Part shown: piece after piece, positions 16,891-25,056 of the stretch | Position numbering within the stretch: the stretch's first letter is position 1 | Layout of the letters: each line of letters starts with the position of its first letter | Assembly (NCBI RefSeq): GCF_947169325.1 | Contig: NZ_CAMVPN010000013.1 | Location: forward strand, 1 to 39,804 | Reading direction: 5' to 3' | Length of the DNA stretch: 39,804 nt | Origin: an uncultured Methanobrevibacter sp. | GTDB lineage: Archaea > Methanobacteriota > Methanobacteria > Methanobacteriales > Methanobacteriaceae | Position numbers and translations under genes: made by a program | Notes under the pieces: generated by a model | The model's input: the letters and a program-made list of their open reading frames with translations, nothing else | What the model was told of the DNA's origin: nothing | Databases searched by the model: none

Positions 16891-16932
16891 AGTAAAACAT
16901 CTTTTCTACGGGAATATGTTAATCCCAGACTT
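16891..16932 (+). repeat. direct repeat copy 2, degenerate copy of the rio1 3' end
   Basis: This sequence lines up without gaps with 15203-15244 (35 of 42 bases) and can be read as Ser-Lys-Thr-Ser-Phe-Leu-Arg-Glu-Tyr-Val-Asn-Pro-Arg-Leu, still recognisable as the C-terminal end of Rio1. It lies between the HepT/MntA genes and a secreted-protein gene and is taken as the right edge of the island. Unlike copy 1 it has no stop in the expected place. Confidence 0.78.
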
Positions 16933-16945
16933 TACATAGCCAACA

Positions 16946-17464
16946 CTATTTGACAATCTCATCAATGGTGCTCAACTTATCGCACTGAATCATTACAATC
17001 CTGCCGTCCTTAATGTAGTTGAAATAATACCTCTGATGATTGTTTTTTACAAATCCAGTGTGGGTTTCAACAGACTCGTTTTTAAAAATGCCGTCAATAC
17101 CTTTAATTGACTTGTCAACATATGAACCGTCATTTAACAATTCCAAATCATCATATGTGACATCATATCCGTTAAAATCATATACTGTTATTGCAAGTAG
17201 CAGAATGTCGTTTTGATGAAACGTCCGCTCCCCCTTGGTCGCTTCATGGTTGAAAAGCACATCAGAAGTTACATTATCAGAGGAATTTGAATCCTCAAGA
17301 AATCCCCAGGAGATTGTGAAATTGACTCCGTTAACGTCAATCTCCCTGGGTTCGGGAAGATGGAACTTGTTTCCTCCGGGAACGGGACTTCCCGCATGAA
17401 ACGAGAAAAGAACAACAAGACTTAGTAAAAAGAAAGTTATTGCAAATATAGTACTTTTCCGCAC
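16946..17464 (-). CDS. small secreted or membrane-anchored protein of unknown function
   Basis: A 172-residue protein with an N-terminal signal peptide or anchor (KSTIFAITFFLLSLVVLFSF, about 3-22) and an extracytoplasmic domain. It has several Asn-x-Ser/Thr sites and a C-terminal DGRIVMIQCDKLSTIDEI segment. The end resembles that of the secreted protein at 25444-25926 (KYILMQCDNETLMKSM), so the two may be distant paralogues. It starts at GTG 17464 after GGGGTG; the overlapping ATG is out of frame. Its upstream DNA at 17536-17562 shares GTTAATGT and CGGTAATGT motifs with the region before the 25-kb gene. Function is unknown. Confidence 0.65.
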   Translation of the reverse strand: MRKSTIFAITFFLLSLVVLFSFHAGSPVPGGNKFHLPEPREIDVNGVNFTISWGFLEDSNSSDNVTSDVLFNHEATKGERTFHQNDILLLAITVYDFNGYDVTYDDLELLNDGSYVDKSIKGIDGIFKNESVETHTGFVKNNHQRYYFNYIKDGRIVMIQCDKLSTIDEIVK

Positions 17465-17535
17465 ATCAACACCCCATCACAAATCAAGCATTTCCAGTAA
17501 GATATACTTAACATTATATGAAACTCATTAATAAT

Positions 17536-17562
17536 GTTAATGTTACCATAACTCGGTAATGT
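17536..17562. promoter_or_regulatory. GTTAATGT / CGGTAATGT motif pair upstream of secreted-protein gene
   Basis: GTTAATGTTAC at 17536-17546 and CGGTAATGT at 17554-17562 lie about 70-100 bases upstream of the GTG start of the minus-strand secreted protein. The same words recur in the repeat region before the second secreted-protein gene (25058-25419). A shared regulator is inferred. Confidence 0.35.
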
Positions 17563-17656
17563 GACCCCAAATATTAAATAAGACATATTACAAAAACATT
17601 TAAAAGTTTTAAATTAAATAATTATTATTAATTCTAATCAAAAAAAGGTGAAAATT

Positions 17657-18274
17657 ATGCCGGAAACAGATTACTTGAAAATACCTCAAAACAGAGTAGG
17701 GGCATTAATCGGAAGCAATGGAGGAGTTAAAAAATCCATTGAAAAGGCAACCGGAACAATCCTGGACATTGACAGTGAGGACGGAACCGTTTACATCACA
17801 CCTAGAGACGACATGGAAGATCCTTTAGGAGTCTGGAATGCCAACCATATTGTAAAGGCTGTTGCCCGTGGATTCAATCCGGAAGTTGCGCTTAAGCTTA
17901 TCAGCGATGACATTTATCTTGAAGTCATCAGTTTACCATTATACATCGGAAAATCCAAAAAAGCCCTTGCAAGACACAAAGGAAGAATAATCGGAAAAGA
18001 CGGGAAAACACGTGAAATAATCATGGAAATGGCTGAAGTGGACATGGCAATCTACGGCAAGACCGTTTCACTTATAGGTGAAATGGACAACATCATGATT
18101 GCAAAGGAAGCCATAGAAATGATACTTAAAGGTTCCAGGCACAAATCAGTCTACGGATTTCTGGAACATAAAAAGGAAGACCTTAAATTAAGGGAATTCA
18201 AAGACCTCGTCGGAATCCACGACGATAAAATCGAATTCAAGGACGGAATTGAATTTGATGAAAATGATTTTTAG
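17657..18274 (+). CDS. two-KH-domain RNA-binding protein (archaeal Dim2/Pno1-like)
   Basis: Archaeal relative of Dim2/Pno1, which binds the 3' region of pre-16S/18S rRNA during small-subunit assembly. The 205-residue protein has KH1 with the loop GALIGSNGG (about 15-23) and KH2 with GRIIGKDGKT (about 113-122). The final section (RHKSVYGFLEHKKEDLKL) is typical of the group. I start at ATG 17657, five bases after GGTGA; the in-frame GTG at 17648 is within that site. In many archaea it directly follows rio1; here about 2.4 kb of accessory genes separate them. It ends inside a strong terminator hairpin. Confidence 0.9.
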   Translation: MPETDYLKIPQNRVGALIGSNGGVKKSIEKATGTILDIDSEDGTVYITPRDDMEDPLGVWNANHIVKAVARGFNPEVALKLISDDIYLEVISLPLYIGKSKKALARHKGRIIGKDGKTREIIMEMAEVDMAIYGKTVSLIGEMDNIMIAKEAIEMILKGSRHKSVYGFLEHKKEDLKLREFKDLVGIHDDKIEFKDGIEFDENDF

Positions 18275-18303
18275 GAGTGAAAACTCCTAAAACACTACTT
18301 TTT
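18271..18303 (+). terminator. hairpin terminator with GAAA tetraloop
   Basis: TTAGGAGT (18271-18278), a GAAA loop, and ACTCCTAA (18283-18290) form a perfect 8-bp stem with a GNRA loop, followed by a T-rich stretch at 18298-18303. The stem includes the TAG stop of the KH gene. It also lies just past the stop of the convergent minus-strand gene, so it may serve both. Confidence 0.7.
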
Positions 18304-18524
18304 TAATCGGTAAATGCATACCAATTTGTCATTCTCTCCGGATGGACAATAACACCCATTTTGGAGTACAGTTTGTTTAATGTGTCAATACGAGTGACTG
18401 TATTTGGATCATCCATCATTTCTTTAGCTCTCCTACGATTCTCAGGAGAAATAGATTCAATTTTACTGTAACCTGCATCCCGAGAAACATAAACCGGATC
18501 TTTTCTACATTCCCAATCATTCAT
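18303..18524 (-). CDS. 73-residue hypothetical protein, partner of the JAB-like gene
   Basis: A short soluble protein with an Arg/Lys-rich helix (PENRRRAKEMMDDPNTVTRI, about 28-47) and an aromatic C-terminus. The ATG at 18524 follows GGTGA by six bases and overlaps the stop of the upstream JAB-like gene by 8 bases, so they are likely cotranslated. Its size, charge and coupling are like those of antitoxins or small adaptor proteins, but no family is recognised and this is only an inference from layout. Confidence 0.6.
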   Translation of the reverse strand: MNDWECRKDPVYVSRDAGYSKIESISPENRRRAKEMMDDPNTVTRIDTLNKLYSKMGVIVHPERMTNWYAFTD

Positions 18525-19251
18525 TTAAATTCACCTTTCTCAATTTAATATTTTCAAATTCGTTATTTAAATAATTTAACAAATATATTCCATAATCTCT
18601 ATCTACATTATCAATGACCTGATGACCTTTTTCTAATTCAACATTTGTCTCACGTAAGTAAGATTCAAATGATTCATCGGCATTATTACGAATATCTTGA
18701 ATCACTTCATCACTGAAAACAATTTCCTTTGATTCCAAAATCCATAATTCGTTTTTAGTAGAAATTAACTCATATTCCTCAAATTCTTTACCTAACATTT
18801 CAAAATTTTTGCCAGATGGAGGAGAATAATACTGATGAGGATGATTGTGTATAGATGCAATATGCATCCCCTTTAAACATTTAGAATAAATTACTGCATT
18901 TACTTCATTAGGTTCATCATCTGAAAAATTACAGGACACAATATTTCCTGTCTGAATATCAAAATAAATTAGACATTCACATTTTAAATCATAAGTTTTC
19001 CTTCGAAACATGTCAATCGTATTAACTGCCTTTTGGGAAAACTCATCCGGTAAATGTTCATTAGTTACTGGAGAGAGATCCCAATTGACCGGAAGGTGAC
19101 GATACCTCTCATACTCCAAATCCCTTATTTTTGCAGTAGCGGGAATCAAAAATCCTCCCCGATTATCCCTCCACAGTTCTTTGTGAGATTCAAGGACCTC
19201 ATCCAAATGAAGTTTATGCGCAATATTTTTTAATTTATTTACGGAAATCAT
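18517..19251 (-). CDS. JAB/MPN-like (RadC/JAMM fold) predicted metalloprotease-like protein
   Basis: A 244-residue protein whose middle resembles a JAB1/MPN isopeptidase-like domain: a strand with Glu (CECLIYFDIQTGNIVSC, E92), then IASIHNHPHQYYSPPSGKNF with H135, H137 and P138 of the H-x-H-P motif and S146. The usual S-x-x-D ends with Asn here (N149), and the loop spacing is slightly longer than in RadC-type domains, so zinc binding may be weakened. The flanking ~75 N-terminal and ~65 C-terminal residues are not recognised. A GGAGG lies 15 bases before the ATG, rather far. It is paired with an overlapping 73-residue gene and sits between core genes, which suggests an accessory cassette. Confidence 0.6.
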   Translation of the reverse strand: MISVNKLKNIAHKLHLDEVLESHKELWRDNRGGFLIPATAKIRDLEYERYRHLPVNWDLSPVTNEHLPDEFSQKAVNTIDMFRRKTYDLKCECLIYFDIQTGNIVSCNFSDDEPNEVNAVIYSKCLKGMHIASIHNHPHQYYSPPSGKNFEMLGKEFEEYELISTKNELWILESKEIVFSDEVIQDIRNNADESFESYLRETNVELEKGHQVIDNVDRDYGIYLLNYLNNEFENIKLRKVNLNE

Positions 19252-19672
19252 GAGTAAGTGATATGTCCTCCAAATTATATAAACTACCCAGTTTTGCCTG
19301 AAAACAATTTTACACGCTCAGAACAATTTTACAGACCCAGACAACTTTTTATTTATTTTAAAAAATAAGACATTTGAAACCCCCAAAATCAAAATCGGAA
19401 AATTTAAACAAACACAAATCAATTTTAATGAAAGATTGCTATAAAGATTATTAATAATATAGTAAAACCTTATATACTGTAACCGATATATATAGATAAC
19501 ATAGTACAAATACTATATTTTCTACATGTTTTTAAATTATTATTTTACCGCATATTGAAACAAGTCAGATAGGGTACCGTATGAATATTACTTTTCAAAT
19601 GCTCTCTCACTTGATTTAAATATAACATAGCATAATAAATTTAAACATATTACCTATAAAGGAGGAAAAATT
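19252..19672. other. 421-base AT-rich intergenic region upstream of top6B
   Basis: No gene is supported. It holds a 19-bp tandem repeat near 19303-19340, an inverted repeat ATAGTA-CAAA-TACTAT at 19501-19516, several TATA-like stretches (for example 19470-19476 and 19484-19493), and the GGAGG binding site of top6B at 19661-19665. It probably carries the topoisomerase VI promoter. Confidence 0.6.
19303..19340. repeat. 19-bp imperfect tandem repeat, two copies
   Basis: AACAATTTTACACGCTCAG (19303-19321) is followed directly by AACAATTTTACAGACCCAG (19322-19340), 16 of 19 bases identical, and by a partial third copy. It lies about 50 bases upstream of the JAB-like gene and could be a regulatory repeat or replication slippage. 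Confidence 0.5.
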
Positions 19673-21379
19673 TTGGCTCAAGAACAACAAATGGGACTTG
19701 ATTGGGAAGAGGATTTTCAAAGATTAACTCCATCACAGTTCTTTAGAAAAAATAAGCAAATGCTTGGATTTACAGGTAAAATCCGTTCTTTAACAATTGT
19801 TTTTCACGAACTGATTACAAACAGTTTTGACGCATGTGAAGAAGCGGGAATATTGCCCGACATCGATATTGAATTGAAACGTGTCGACAAGGAGCATTAC
19901 ATTTTAAAGCATAAGGATAACGGACCGGGTATTCCTGAAGACTATGTGATGCAGGTATACTGTATGATGTTTGCAGGATCCAAATTCAGAAACATCCAGT
20001 CCAGAGGACAGCAGGGTTTAGGATGTAGTGGTTGTGTGCTCCTATCACAGATGACCACCGGTAAGCCTGCCCGAGTAATTTCATGCTACAAGGAAGGAGA
20101 TGAAATCAAGGGCGTTAAAATGAAATTCCAAATGGATGTTGAAAACAACCGTGGAATCCTGATGGAAAGGGAAGACTATCCTGCGGAAAGCACCGGAGTA
20201 TGCATCGAACTGCAGTTCAAGGACGTTTCCTACTCATTAGCGGAACAAGGCGCTTTTGAATACATCAGAAGAACCATGATTGGAAACCCTCATGCAAGAA
20301 TCACATTCAGGGACCCATCAGGACACAAATATATCTTCAAAAGGGCAGCTGACGTTGTGCCTGTACAGCCTAAGGAAGTATTGCCACACCCTAAAGGTGT
20401 AAGCGCTGATGATTTAATGACAATGGCTAAAAACACTGACAGCAGAAGATATAAAAGCATGTTAACATCCTCAATGTCAAGGATGTCCAACAAAAGAGTG
20501 GATGAAATTGCCGAAGCAACCGGAATTGACATGAACAAACGTCCGAAAGCAATGACTTTCCAGGAAGCTGAAGCCATCGTGCACTGCTTTAAGAAAATGA
20601 AATTCATGGCCCCTCCAACCGACGGGCTCATACCGATTGGATCCGAACAAGTCGAAAAGGGTATGAAGCAAATCCTTCAACCTGAATTTGTAGCGACAAT
20701 TACAAGAAAGCCTGTTACCTATGCTGGAGGTGTTTCATTCATTATTGAAGCGGGCCTGGCCTACGGAGGAAATGCAGGAAGAGTTGTCAGCGAACAGAGA
20801 AAATCCGAAATCATGAGGTTTGCAAACAGGGTTCCATTGACTTTCGATGCAGGAAGCTGTGCAATTACAGAAGCCCTCAAAAGTATCGACTGGAAACGTT
20901 ACGGATTAAGGGACATGGACAACACTCCACTGACATTATTCGTAAACATCATCTCAACTCAGGTACCTTACCTTTCAACAGGTAAGCAGAGCGTATCCCC
21001 TGAACCTGAAATCGTTCACGAAATCAGACAGGCAACCATGAAACTTGCCCGTAAACTACAAAAACATTTAAGAGCCAAAAGAGCCGCCAAAGAAAAGGAA
21101 AAACGTTCAAAAGTCTTCGAAGAATACGTTCCAGTTATCATCGAAGAAGCCGCAAAACTTGGTGAAACCGGCGTTCCGGAATATCAAGACATTTTAGTCA
21201 AAGTAACTAAAAGGGCTCTTGCGGAATTGCTTGGTGAGAAAGTTGAGGAAGAAGAGGAAGAAGAACTTGATGCAATCATCATGGAAGAAGTTGATGAATT
21301 CGGAAACACTGTCGAACAGGGAAATTCAACATTAGACAACTTCATAGACAAAGATGAAGAAGAGGATTTTGAGGAGTAG
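19673..21379 (+). CDS. top6B: type IIB DNA topoisomerase VI subunit B
   Basis: ATPase subunit of topoisomerase VI, which relaxes and decatenates DNA by passing one duplex through another. The 568-residue protein has the GHKL ATP-binding motifs: [12 protein letters not shown] with N50, KDNGPGIP with D82, and GQQGLGCSG (112-120) as the lid. The helix-two-turn-helix and transducer domains follow (including the switch-Lys region [10 protein letters not shown]), and an acidic tail ends the protein. The TTG start at 19673 is set by GGAGG seven bases upstream. The A subunit gene starts 8 bases after the stop, the normal order. Confidence 0.97.
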   Translation: MAQEQQMGLDWEEDFQRLTPSQFFRKNKQMLGFTGKIRSLTIVFHELITNSFDACEEAGILPDIDIELKRVDKEHYILKHKDNGPGIPEDYVMQVYCMMFAGSKFRNIQSRGQQGLGCSGCVLLSQMTTGKPARVISCYKEGDEIKGVKMKFQMDVENNRGILMEREDYPAESTGVCIELQFKDVSYSLAEQGAFEYIRRTMIGNPHARITFRDPSGHKYIFKRAADVVPVQPKEVLPHPKGVSADDLMTMAKNTDSRRYKSMLTSSMSRMSNKRVDEIAEATGIDMNKRPKAMTFQEAEAIVHCFKKMKFMAPPTDGLIPIGSEQVEKGMKQILQPEFVATITRKPVTYAGGVSFIIEAGLAYGGNAGRVVSEQRKSEIMRFANRVPLTFDAGSCAITEALKSIDWKRYGLRDMDNTPLTLFVNIISTQVPYLSTGKQSVSPEPEIVHEIRQATMKLARKLQKHLRAKRAAKEKEKRSKVFEEYVPVIIEEAAKLGETGVPEYQDILVKVTKRALAELLGEKVEEEEEEELDAIIMEEVDEFGNTVEQGNSTLDNFIDKDEEEDFEE

Positions 21380-21387
21380 TGATTTAA

Positions 21388-22476
21388 ATGACTAAAGGTA
21401 AATCACATAAGGAAGAGAGAAAAGAATACACCTTTAATAAACTTAAAGGTTTAGGCCAGGAAATTATTGAAGATGTTGAAAAAAGCAAAGTTCCAAGTAT
21501 CAAAGTTCCATCCAGAGGTACAGGAAACATTGTTTATGATGAAGCTAAAAGATATTACGTATTGGGAGACAGATTCGGAAGAAGATCACTTGGAAATGTG
21601 AAACAAATCAGAAAATTAGGCCAAATGGTTTATGTAGGTAACTTCTGTAAAGATTTAGTTGCAAGAGAAAAAACCGCTACCATCAGGGAAATGTACTATG
21701 TTTCCGAAGGATGGGGAATAAGCTTTAAGACCCAGCAAGAATCAAACATTGTTGGAGAAGACTTAGAAGTGACTCTCGGTGTTACCCGTGAGGAATTAGG
21801 TTTAATGCCTGAAGAGGACGGCGCATCAGTTTACGGTGACATCACATTAGTAGATGAGGGCACAGAAATTAACGCAACTAAAATGGGAAAATCCGGATAT
21901 ACAATCTCCCCTACAATCGACCAGGTGGAACTGGAAGACTGCCATGTCGATAAAGTATTGGCAGTGGAAACCATGGGAATGTTCCACAGGCTAGTGCAGG
22001 AAAATGCCCATAACAGATTTAACTGCCTAATCGTTGGGCTTAAAGGACAGGCTGCACGTGCTACAAGAAGATTCCTTAAAAGACTTAATGAAGAAAAAGG
22101 CTTGCCTGTCTATATCTGTAACGACGGAGACCCTTGGGGATTTCACATTGCACAGGTAATCATTTCCGGAAGTGCTAAATTAGCTCACGTTAATGAACAG
22201 TTAGCAACACCTGACGCCAAGTTCATCGGAGTAACAGCATCTGACATTATCAACTACGATTTGCCTACCGATAAACTCAAGGATGTTGACGTCATGAGGC
22301 TTAAAGAGCTTTCAAAAGACCCAAGGTACAAAACTGATTTCTGGCAAACTGAAATTAAAAAGATGCTTAAAATCGGTAAGAAAGCAGAACAGCAATCTTT
22401 CTCAAAATATGGGCTCGAATACGTAGTAGACGAGTATTTCCCAGCTAAATTTGAAGAAATGGAAAATCAAGCATAG
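21388..22476 (+). CDS. top6A: type IIB DNA topoisomerase VI subunit A
   Basis: DNA-cleaving subunit of topoisomerase VI, related to Spo11. The 362-residue protein has the winged-helix (CAP) domain with the catalytic Tyr in [10 protein letters not shown] (Y103 or Y104), and a Toprim domain with Glu194 in AVETMGMF and DGDPWG (246-251), which bind magnesium. The C-terminal [14 protein letters not shown] is typical. The ATG at 21388 follows AGTGAT at a normal distance, close to the top6B stop. A T-rich run after the stop (22485-22510) probably ends the transcript. Confidence 0.97.
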   Translation: MTKGKSHKEERKEYTFNKLKGLGQEIIEDVEKSKVPSIKVPSRGTGNIVYDEAKRYYVLGDRFGRRSLGNVKQIRKLGQMVYVGNFCKDLVAREKTATIREMYYVSEGWGISFKTQQESNIVGEDLEVTLGVTREELGLMPEEDGASVYGDITLVDEGTEINATKMGKSGYTISPTIDQVELEDCHVDKVLAVETMGMFHRLVQENAHNRFNCLIVGLKGQAARATRRFLKRLNEEKGLPVYICNDGDPWGFHIAQVIISGSAKLAHVNEQLATPDAKFIGVTASDIINYDLPTDKLKDVDVMRLKELSKDPRYKTDFWQTEIKKMLKIGKKAEQQSFSKYGLEYVVDEYFPAKFEEMENQA

Positions 22477-22547
22477 TCTTGATTCTTTCCTCCTTATTTT
22501 TTTTATTTTTTTCATTCCATCCAAACATTTATATACTAAAAAATTCA

Positions 22548-22565
22548 TATACCCTAGCAGGTATA
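22548..22565. promoter_or_regulatory. CsoR-type operator in the csoR promoter
   Basis: TATACC-CTAGCA-GGTATA is an inverted repeat just downstream of a TATA-like ATTTATATACTAAA (22528-22541), so it would cover the transcription start, 13 bases before the repressor's TTG. The ATACC/GGTAT form matches known CsoR-type operators and the second site before the ATPase. Confidence 0.7.
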
Positions 22566-22577
22566 GGTTGTGTTAAT

Positions 22578-22850
22578 TTGAAAGAATGTATGGATAGTGA
22601 AAATTTACATAGAAGACTTAAGAAAATCATCGGTCAGGTCAATGCGATTGATCGTATGATTGACGAAGACATTCCATGTGAACAGATATTGATGCAGATA
22701 AACGCATCAAAATCCGCATTACATAAAGTTGGACACATTATAGTCGACGGACATCTGGAACACTGCGTTAAGGATGCAATAGAACATGGAGATGCAGATG
22801 AAGCATTAGGCGACATTTCATCAATCATGGAATACTACTCAAGACTATAA
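22578..22850 (+). CDS. CsoR/RcnR-family metal-sensing repressor
   Basis: All-helical DUF156-type repressor that leaves its operator on binding metal. Read from TTG 22578, the 90-residue protein has C34, H59 and C63, the Cys-His-Cys set and spacing used by CsoR to bind Cu(I) (DIPC, then DGHLEHC), so a copper-type sensor is more likely than a nickel/cobalt RcnR. The start could also be the ATG at 22590; a longer reading back to 22479 would run through the promoter and is rejected. It is followed by a P1B ATPase and an HMA protein, with matching inverted repeats before this gene and the ATPase. Confidence 0.85.
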   Translation: MKECMDSENLHRRLKKIIGQVNAIDRMIDEDIPCEQILMQINASKSALHKVGHIIVDGHLEHCVKDAIEHGDADEALGDISSIMEYYSRL

Positions 22851-22868
22851 TTTTTTTTAAATTGACAC

Positions 22869-22886
22869 TATACCCCATAGGGTATA
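22869..22886. promoter_or_regulatory. CsoR-type operator before the metal ATPase
   Basis: TATACCC-CATA-GGGTATA, a perfect 7-bp inverted repeat with a 4-base spacer, lies 30 bases upstream of the ATPase start. It shares the ATACC/GGTAT half-sites with the operator before the repressor gene, which suggests that the repressor controls both. Confidence 0.75.
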
Positions 22887-22915
22887 CTATACCAAAAATA
22901 TTGGGGCTGTTTAAA

Positions 22916-24787
22916 ATGAACATAAGATTAGACAAAAGTCAGAAAAGGGACTTACTACTAATAACCGTATCCGCAATAAGCATCATTGCAAGCTTCATTC
23001 AATCACTCGAATATCTCTCATGGATCGCAGTGCTGCTTTGCGGATTACCAATATTGAAAAACAGTGCAGAAGGACTGATAAGTGAATTCGACCTCAAAGC
23101 GGATTTGCTTGTTTCCATGGCAATAATAGCTTCAATCATAATTGGTGAAGTGTTTGTAGCAGGTGAAATTGCAACAATAATGGCAATCGGAGGATTTTTA
23201 GAAGAATATACTGTATCCAAAACTCAAGGAAGAATAAGGGAACTTGTTGAACTCACACCTCAATTTGCAACAAGAATCAGAAACAAAAGAGAAGAAAAAA
23301 TATCTGTCGAAGAAGTACAAGTCGGAGACATCCTAAAAGTTCTTCCGGGAGAACGCATCCCAACAGACGGAATAATCATAAACGGTGAAACCTCTATCGA
23401 CCAGTCAACCCTAACAGGAGAATCCCTCCCTGTGGATAAAAGCAAAGACGATGAAGTATACAGTGGAACCATAAATCTCTATGGCTCATTTACAATGAAA
23501 ACTACAAAAGCAAGCAAAGACAGTTCAATACAAAAACTGATCAGATTAGTCGCATCATCAGCACCTGAAAACACAGAAATTGTAAGGACTGCAGATAAAT
23601 GGGCCACACTGATTGTCGTAATTGCGTTTACAGCGTCAATACTTACATATCTATTCACCTTTGAAATAATACGCTCTGTCACAATACTTGTGGTATTCTG
23701 CCCATGCGCATTCGTATTGGCCACACCAACTGCAATTGCAGCATCAATAGGAAACTTGACAAAAAGAGGAATATTGGTTAAGGAAGGCTCAGCAATAGAA
23801 GAGCTAGCCCAGATTGACGAACTGATATTCGACAAAACAGGAACATTGACAAACGGAACCCCTGAAGTGGTGGAAGTCATCTCAGAGGATAAGGACGAAA
23901 TGCTGCACCTGCTTGCTTCACTGGAATCCAAATCAGAGCATCCTCTGGCAAAATCCATCATGAAATACTGCAGCAATATCGATTTGGCGGAAGTTGAGGA
24001 TTTCAGGATGCATATCGGAAACGGAGTCAGTGGTACAGTCAACGGCTCAAGAATAATAGTAGGAAACGAAAAGTTGCTCAAAAGCGAAAGGATTGCTGTT
24101 AAAGGCAACGCCAAAAACAGGAAAGGGGAAATCACAATCCACGTTGCAAAGGACGGCACCCTAATCGGAAAAGTGGTTTTAAGAGATACAATACGCAAAA
24201 ATGCAAAGCCTACAATCTGGACCCTTAAAGGACTGAGGGTAAGGACAACATTGCTTACAGGAGACCTCTATGAAACCGCAAAATACATTGCAGACACCCT
24301 CAAGATAAGAAACATAAAGACAAACTGCCTGCCTGAAGACAAGACAGAATACATCAGACATGAGCAGGAGAAAGGAAACAGAATTGCAATGATCGGAGAT
24401 GGAATAAACGATGCTGCTGCCCTTAAAAAGGCGAATGTCGGAATAGCAATGGGGGCAATCGGAAGTGAAATTTCAATTGAAGCGGCAAACATCGCCCTGA
24501 TTAACGACAACATCGAAGACATTCCGCATCTGATTGCAATAGCCAAAAAGACAATAAGAACAATCAACATCAACATTGCATTTGCAATGATTCTGAACAT
24601 ATGCGCAATGACATTGGCAATATTGGGTGATTTGGGACCTGTTGAAGGTGCCTTAATCCACAATATCGGATCAGTGATTGTGGTTCTTCATTCATTGGCC
24701 CTGCTGAGGTACAGTTATTCGGCAAAAAGCAAAGCCAAAAATAAAAAATTAGGCTTAACTAAAACTTTAAATAAATCCAAGACATAA
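22916..24787 (+). CDS. heavy-metal-translocating P1B-type ATPase
   Basis: Membrane pump expected to export a heavy metal ion using ATP. From ATG 22916 the protein has 623 residues with about eight membrane segments, the actuator motif TGES (167-170), the intramembrane CPC (262-264), the phosphorylation site DKTGT (306-310), SEHPLA for nucleotide binding, and GDGINDAAAL. There is no N-terminal HMA domain; a separate HMA protein is encoded next to it. The last membrane segments read HNIGSVIVVLHSLAL, not the MxxSS of typical Cu(I) pumps, so the substrate is unclear even though the repressor looks copper-type. An in-frame start at 22862 would fall across the operator and is rejected. Confidence 0.9.
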   Translation: MNIRLDKSQKRDLLLITVSAISIIASFIQSLEYLSWIAVLLCGLPILKNSAEGLISEFDLKADLLVSMAIIASIIIGEVFVAGEIATIMAIGGFLEEYTVSKTQGRIRELVELTPQFATRIRNKREEKISVEEVQVGDILKVLPGERIPTDGIIINGETSIDQSTLTGESLPVDKSKDDEVYSGTINLYGSFTMKTTKASKDSSIQKLIRLVASSAPENTEIVRTADKWATLIVVIAFTASILTYLFTFEIIRSVTILVVFCPCAFVLATPTAIAASIGNLTKRGILVKEGSAIEELAQIDELIFDKTGTLTNGTPEVVEVISEDKDEMLHLLASLESKSEHPLAKSIMKYCSNIDLAEVEDFRMHIGNGVSGTVNGSRIIVGNEKLLKSERIAVKGNAKNRKGEITIHVAKDGTLIGKVVLRDTIRKNAKPTIWTLKGLRVRTTLLTGDLYETAKYIADTLKIRNIKTNCLPEDKTEYIRHEQEKGNRIAMIGDGINDAAALKKANVGIAMGAIGSEISIEAANIALINDNIEDIPHLIAIAKKTIRTININIAFAMILNICAMTLAILGDLGPVEGALIHNIGSVIVVLHSLALLRYSYSAKSKAKNKKLGLTKTLNKSKT

Positions 24788-24817
24788 TATTAAATATCCA
24801 AAATTAGGTGATTAATT

Positions 24818-25021
24818 ATGGCTGAAAAAGAAATCAAAGTAGTGGGCATGCACTGCCCTTCATGTGTTAATGCTGTAGAATTATGTTTAAAAGACGTTGA
24901 CGGAATTGAAGATGTCAAAGCAGATTTGGACTCCGGAATTACCACAATCACAATGTCCGGCGACGTAAGCGATGCAGACATTAACGAAGCTGTTGAAGAA
25001 GCAGGATTCAAAGTAGAATAG
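24818..25021 (+). CDS. CopZ-like heavy-metal-associated (HMA) domain protein
   Basis: A 67-residue stand-alone metallochaperone with the metal-binding GMHCPSC motif (residues 10-16) and the ferredoxin-like HMA fold ending EAVEEAGFKVE. It would deliver metal to, or act in place of, the N-terminal metal-binding domain that the neighbouring ATPase lacks. The ATG at 24818 follows AGGTGAT at a normal distance, 30 bases after the ATPase stop, so it is probably in the same operon. Confidence 0.9.
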   Translation: MAEKEIKVVGMHCPSCVNAVELCLKDVDGIEDVKADLDSGITTITMSGDVSDADINEAVEEAGFKVE

Positions 25022-25056
25022 AATCCTACTTATCTTTTATTTTTTTAAAACGCCAC

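Larger units (their letters stand above)
15203..16933. mobile_element. putative small genomic island at the rio1 3' end, bounded by direct repeats
   Basis: The 1.7-kb segment between two imperfect repeats of the rio1 3' end contains two overlapping membrane-protein ORFs on the plus strand and a HepT/MntA toxin-antitoxin pair on the minus strand. Elements that integrate at the 3' end of a gene commonly leave such gene-end copies. No integrase or transposase is present, so it would be a remnant or a passively mobilised cassette. The island is inferred from repeats and gene content. Confidence 0.5.

Noticed and set aside
15203-16933. Insertion sequence with terminal inverted repeats
   Set aside because: The flanking repeats are direct, derive from the rio1 coding end, and no transposase is encoded between them.
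19318-19509. 63-residue minus-strand frame upstream of top6B
   Set aside because: AT-rich, Tyr/Ile/Leu-dominated composition in a promoter region, with no binding site or family resemblance.
22862-22915. Longer N-terminus for the metal ATPase
   Set aside because: It would translate the CsoR-type operator, and the resulting residues do not look like an HMA or membrane segment.
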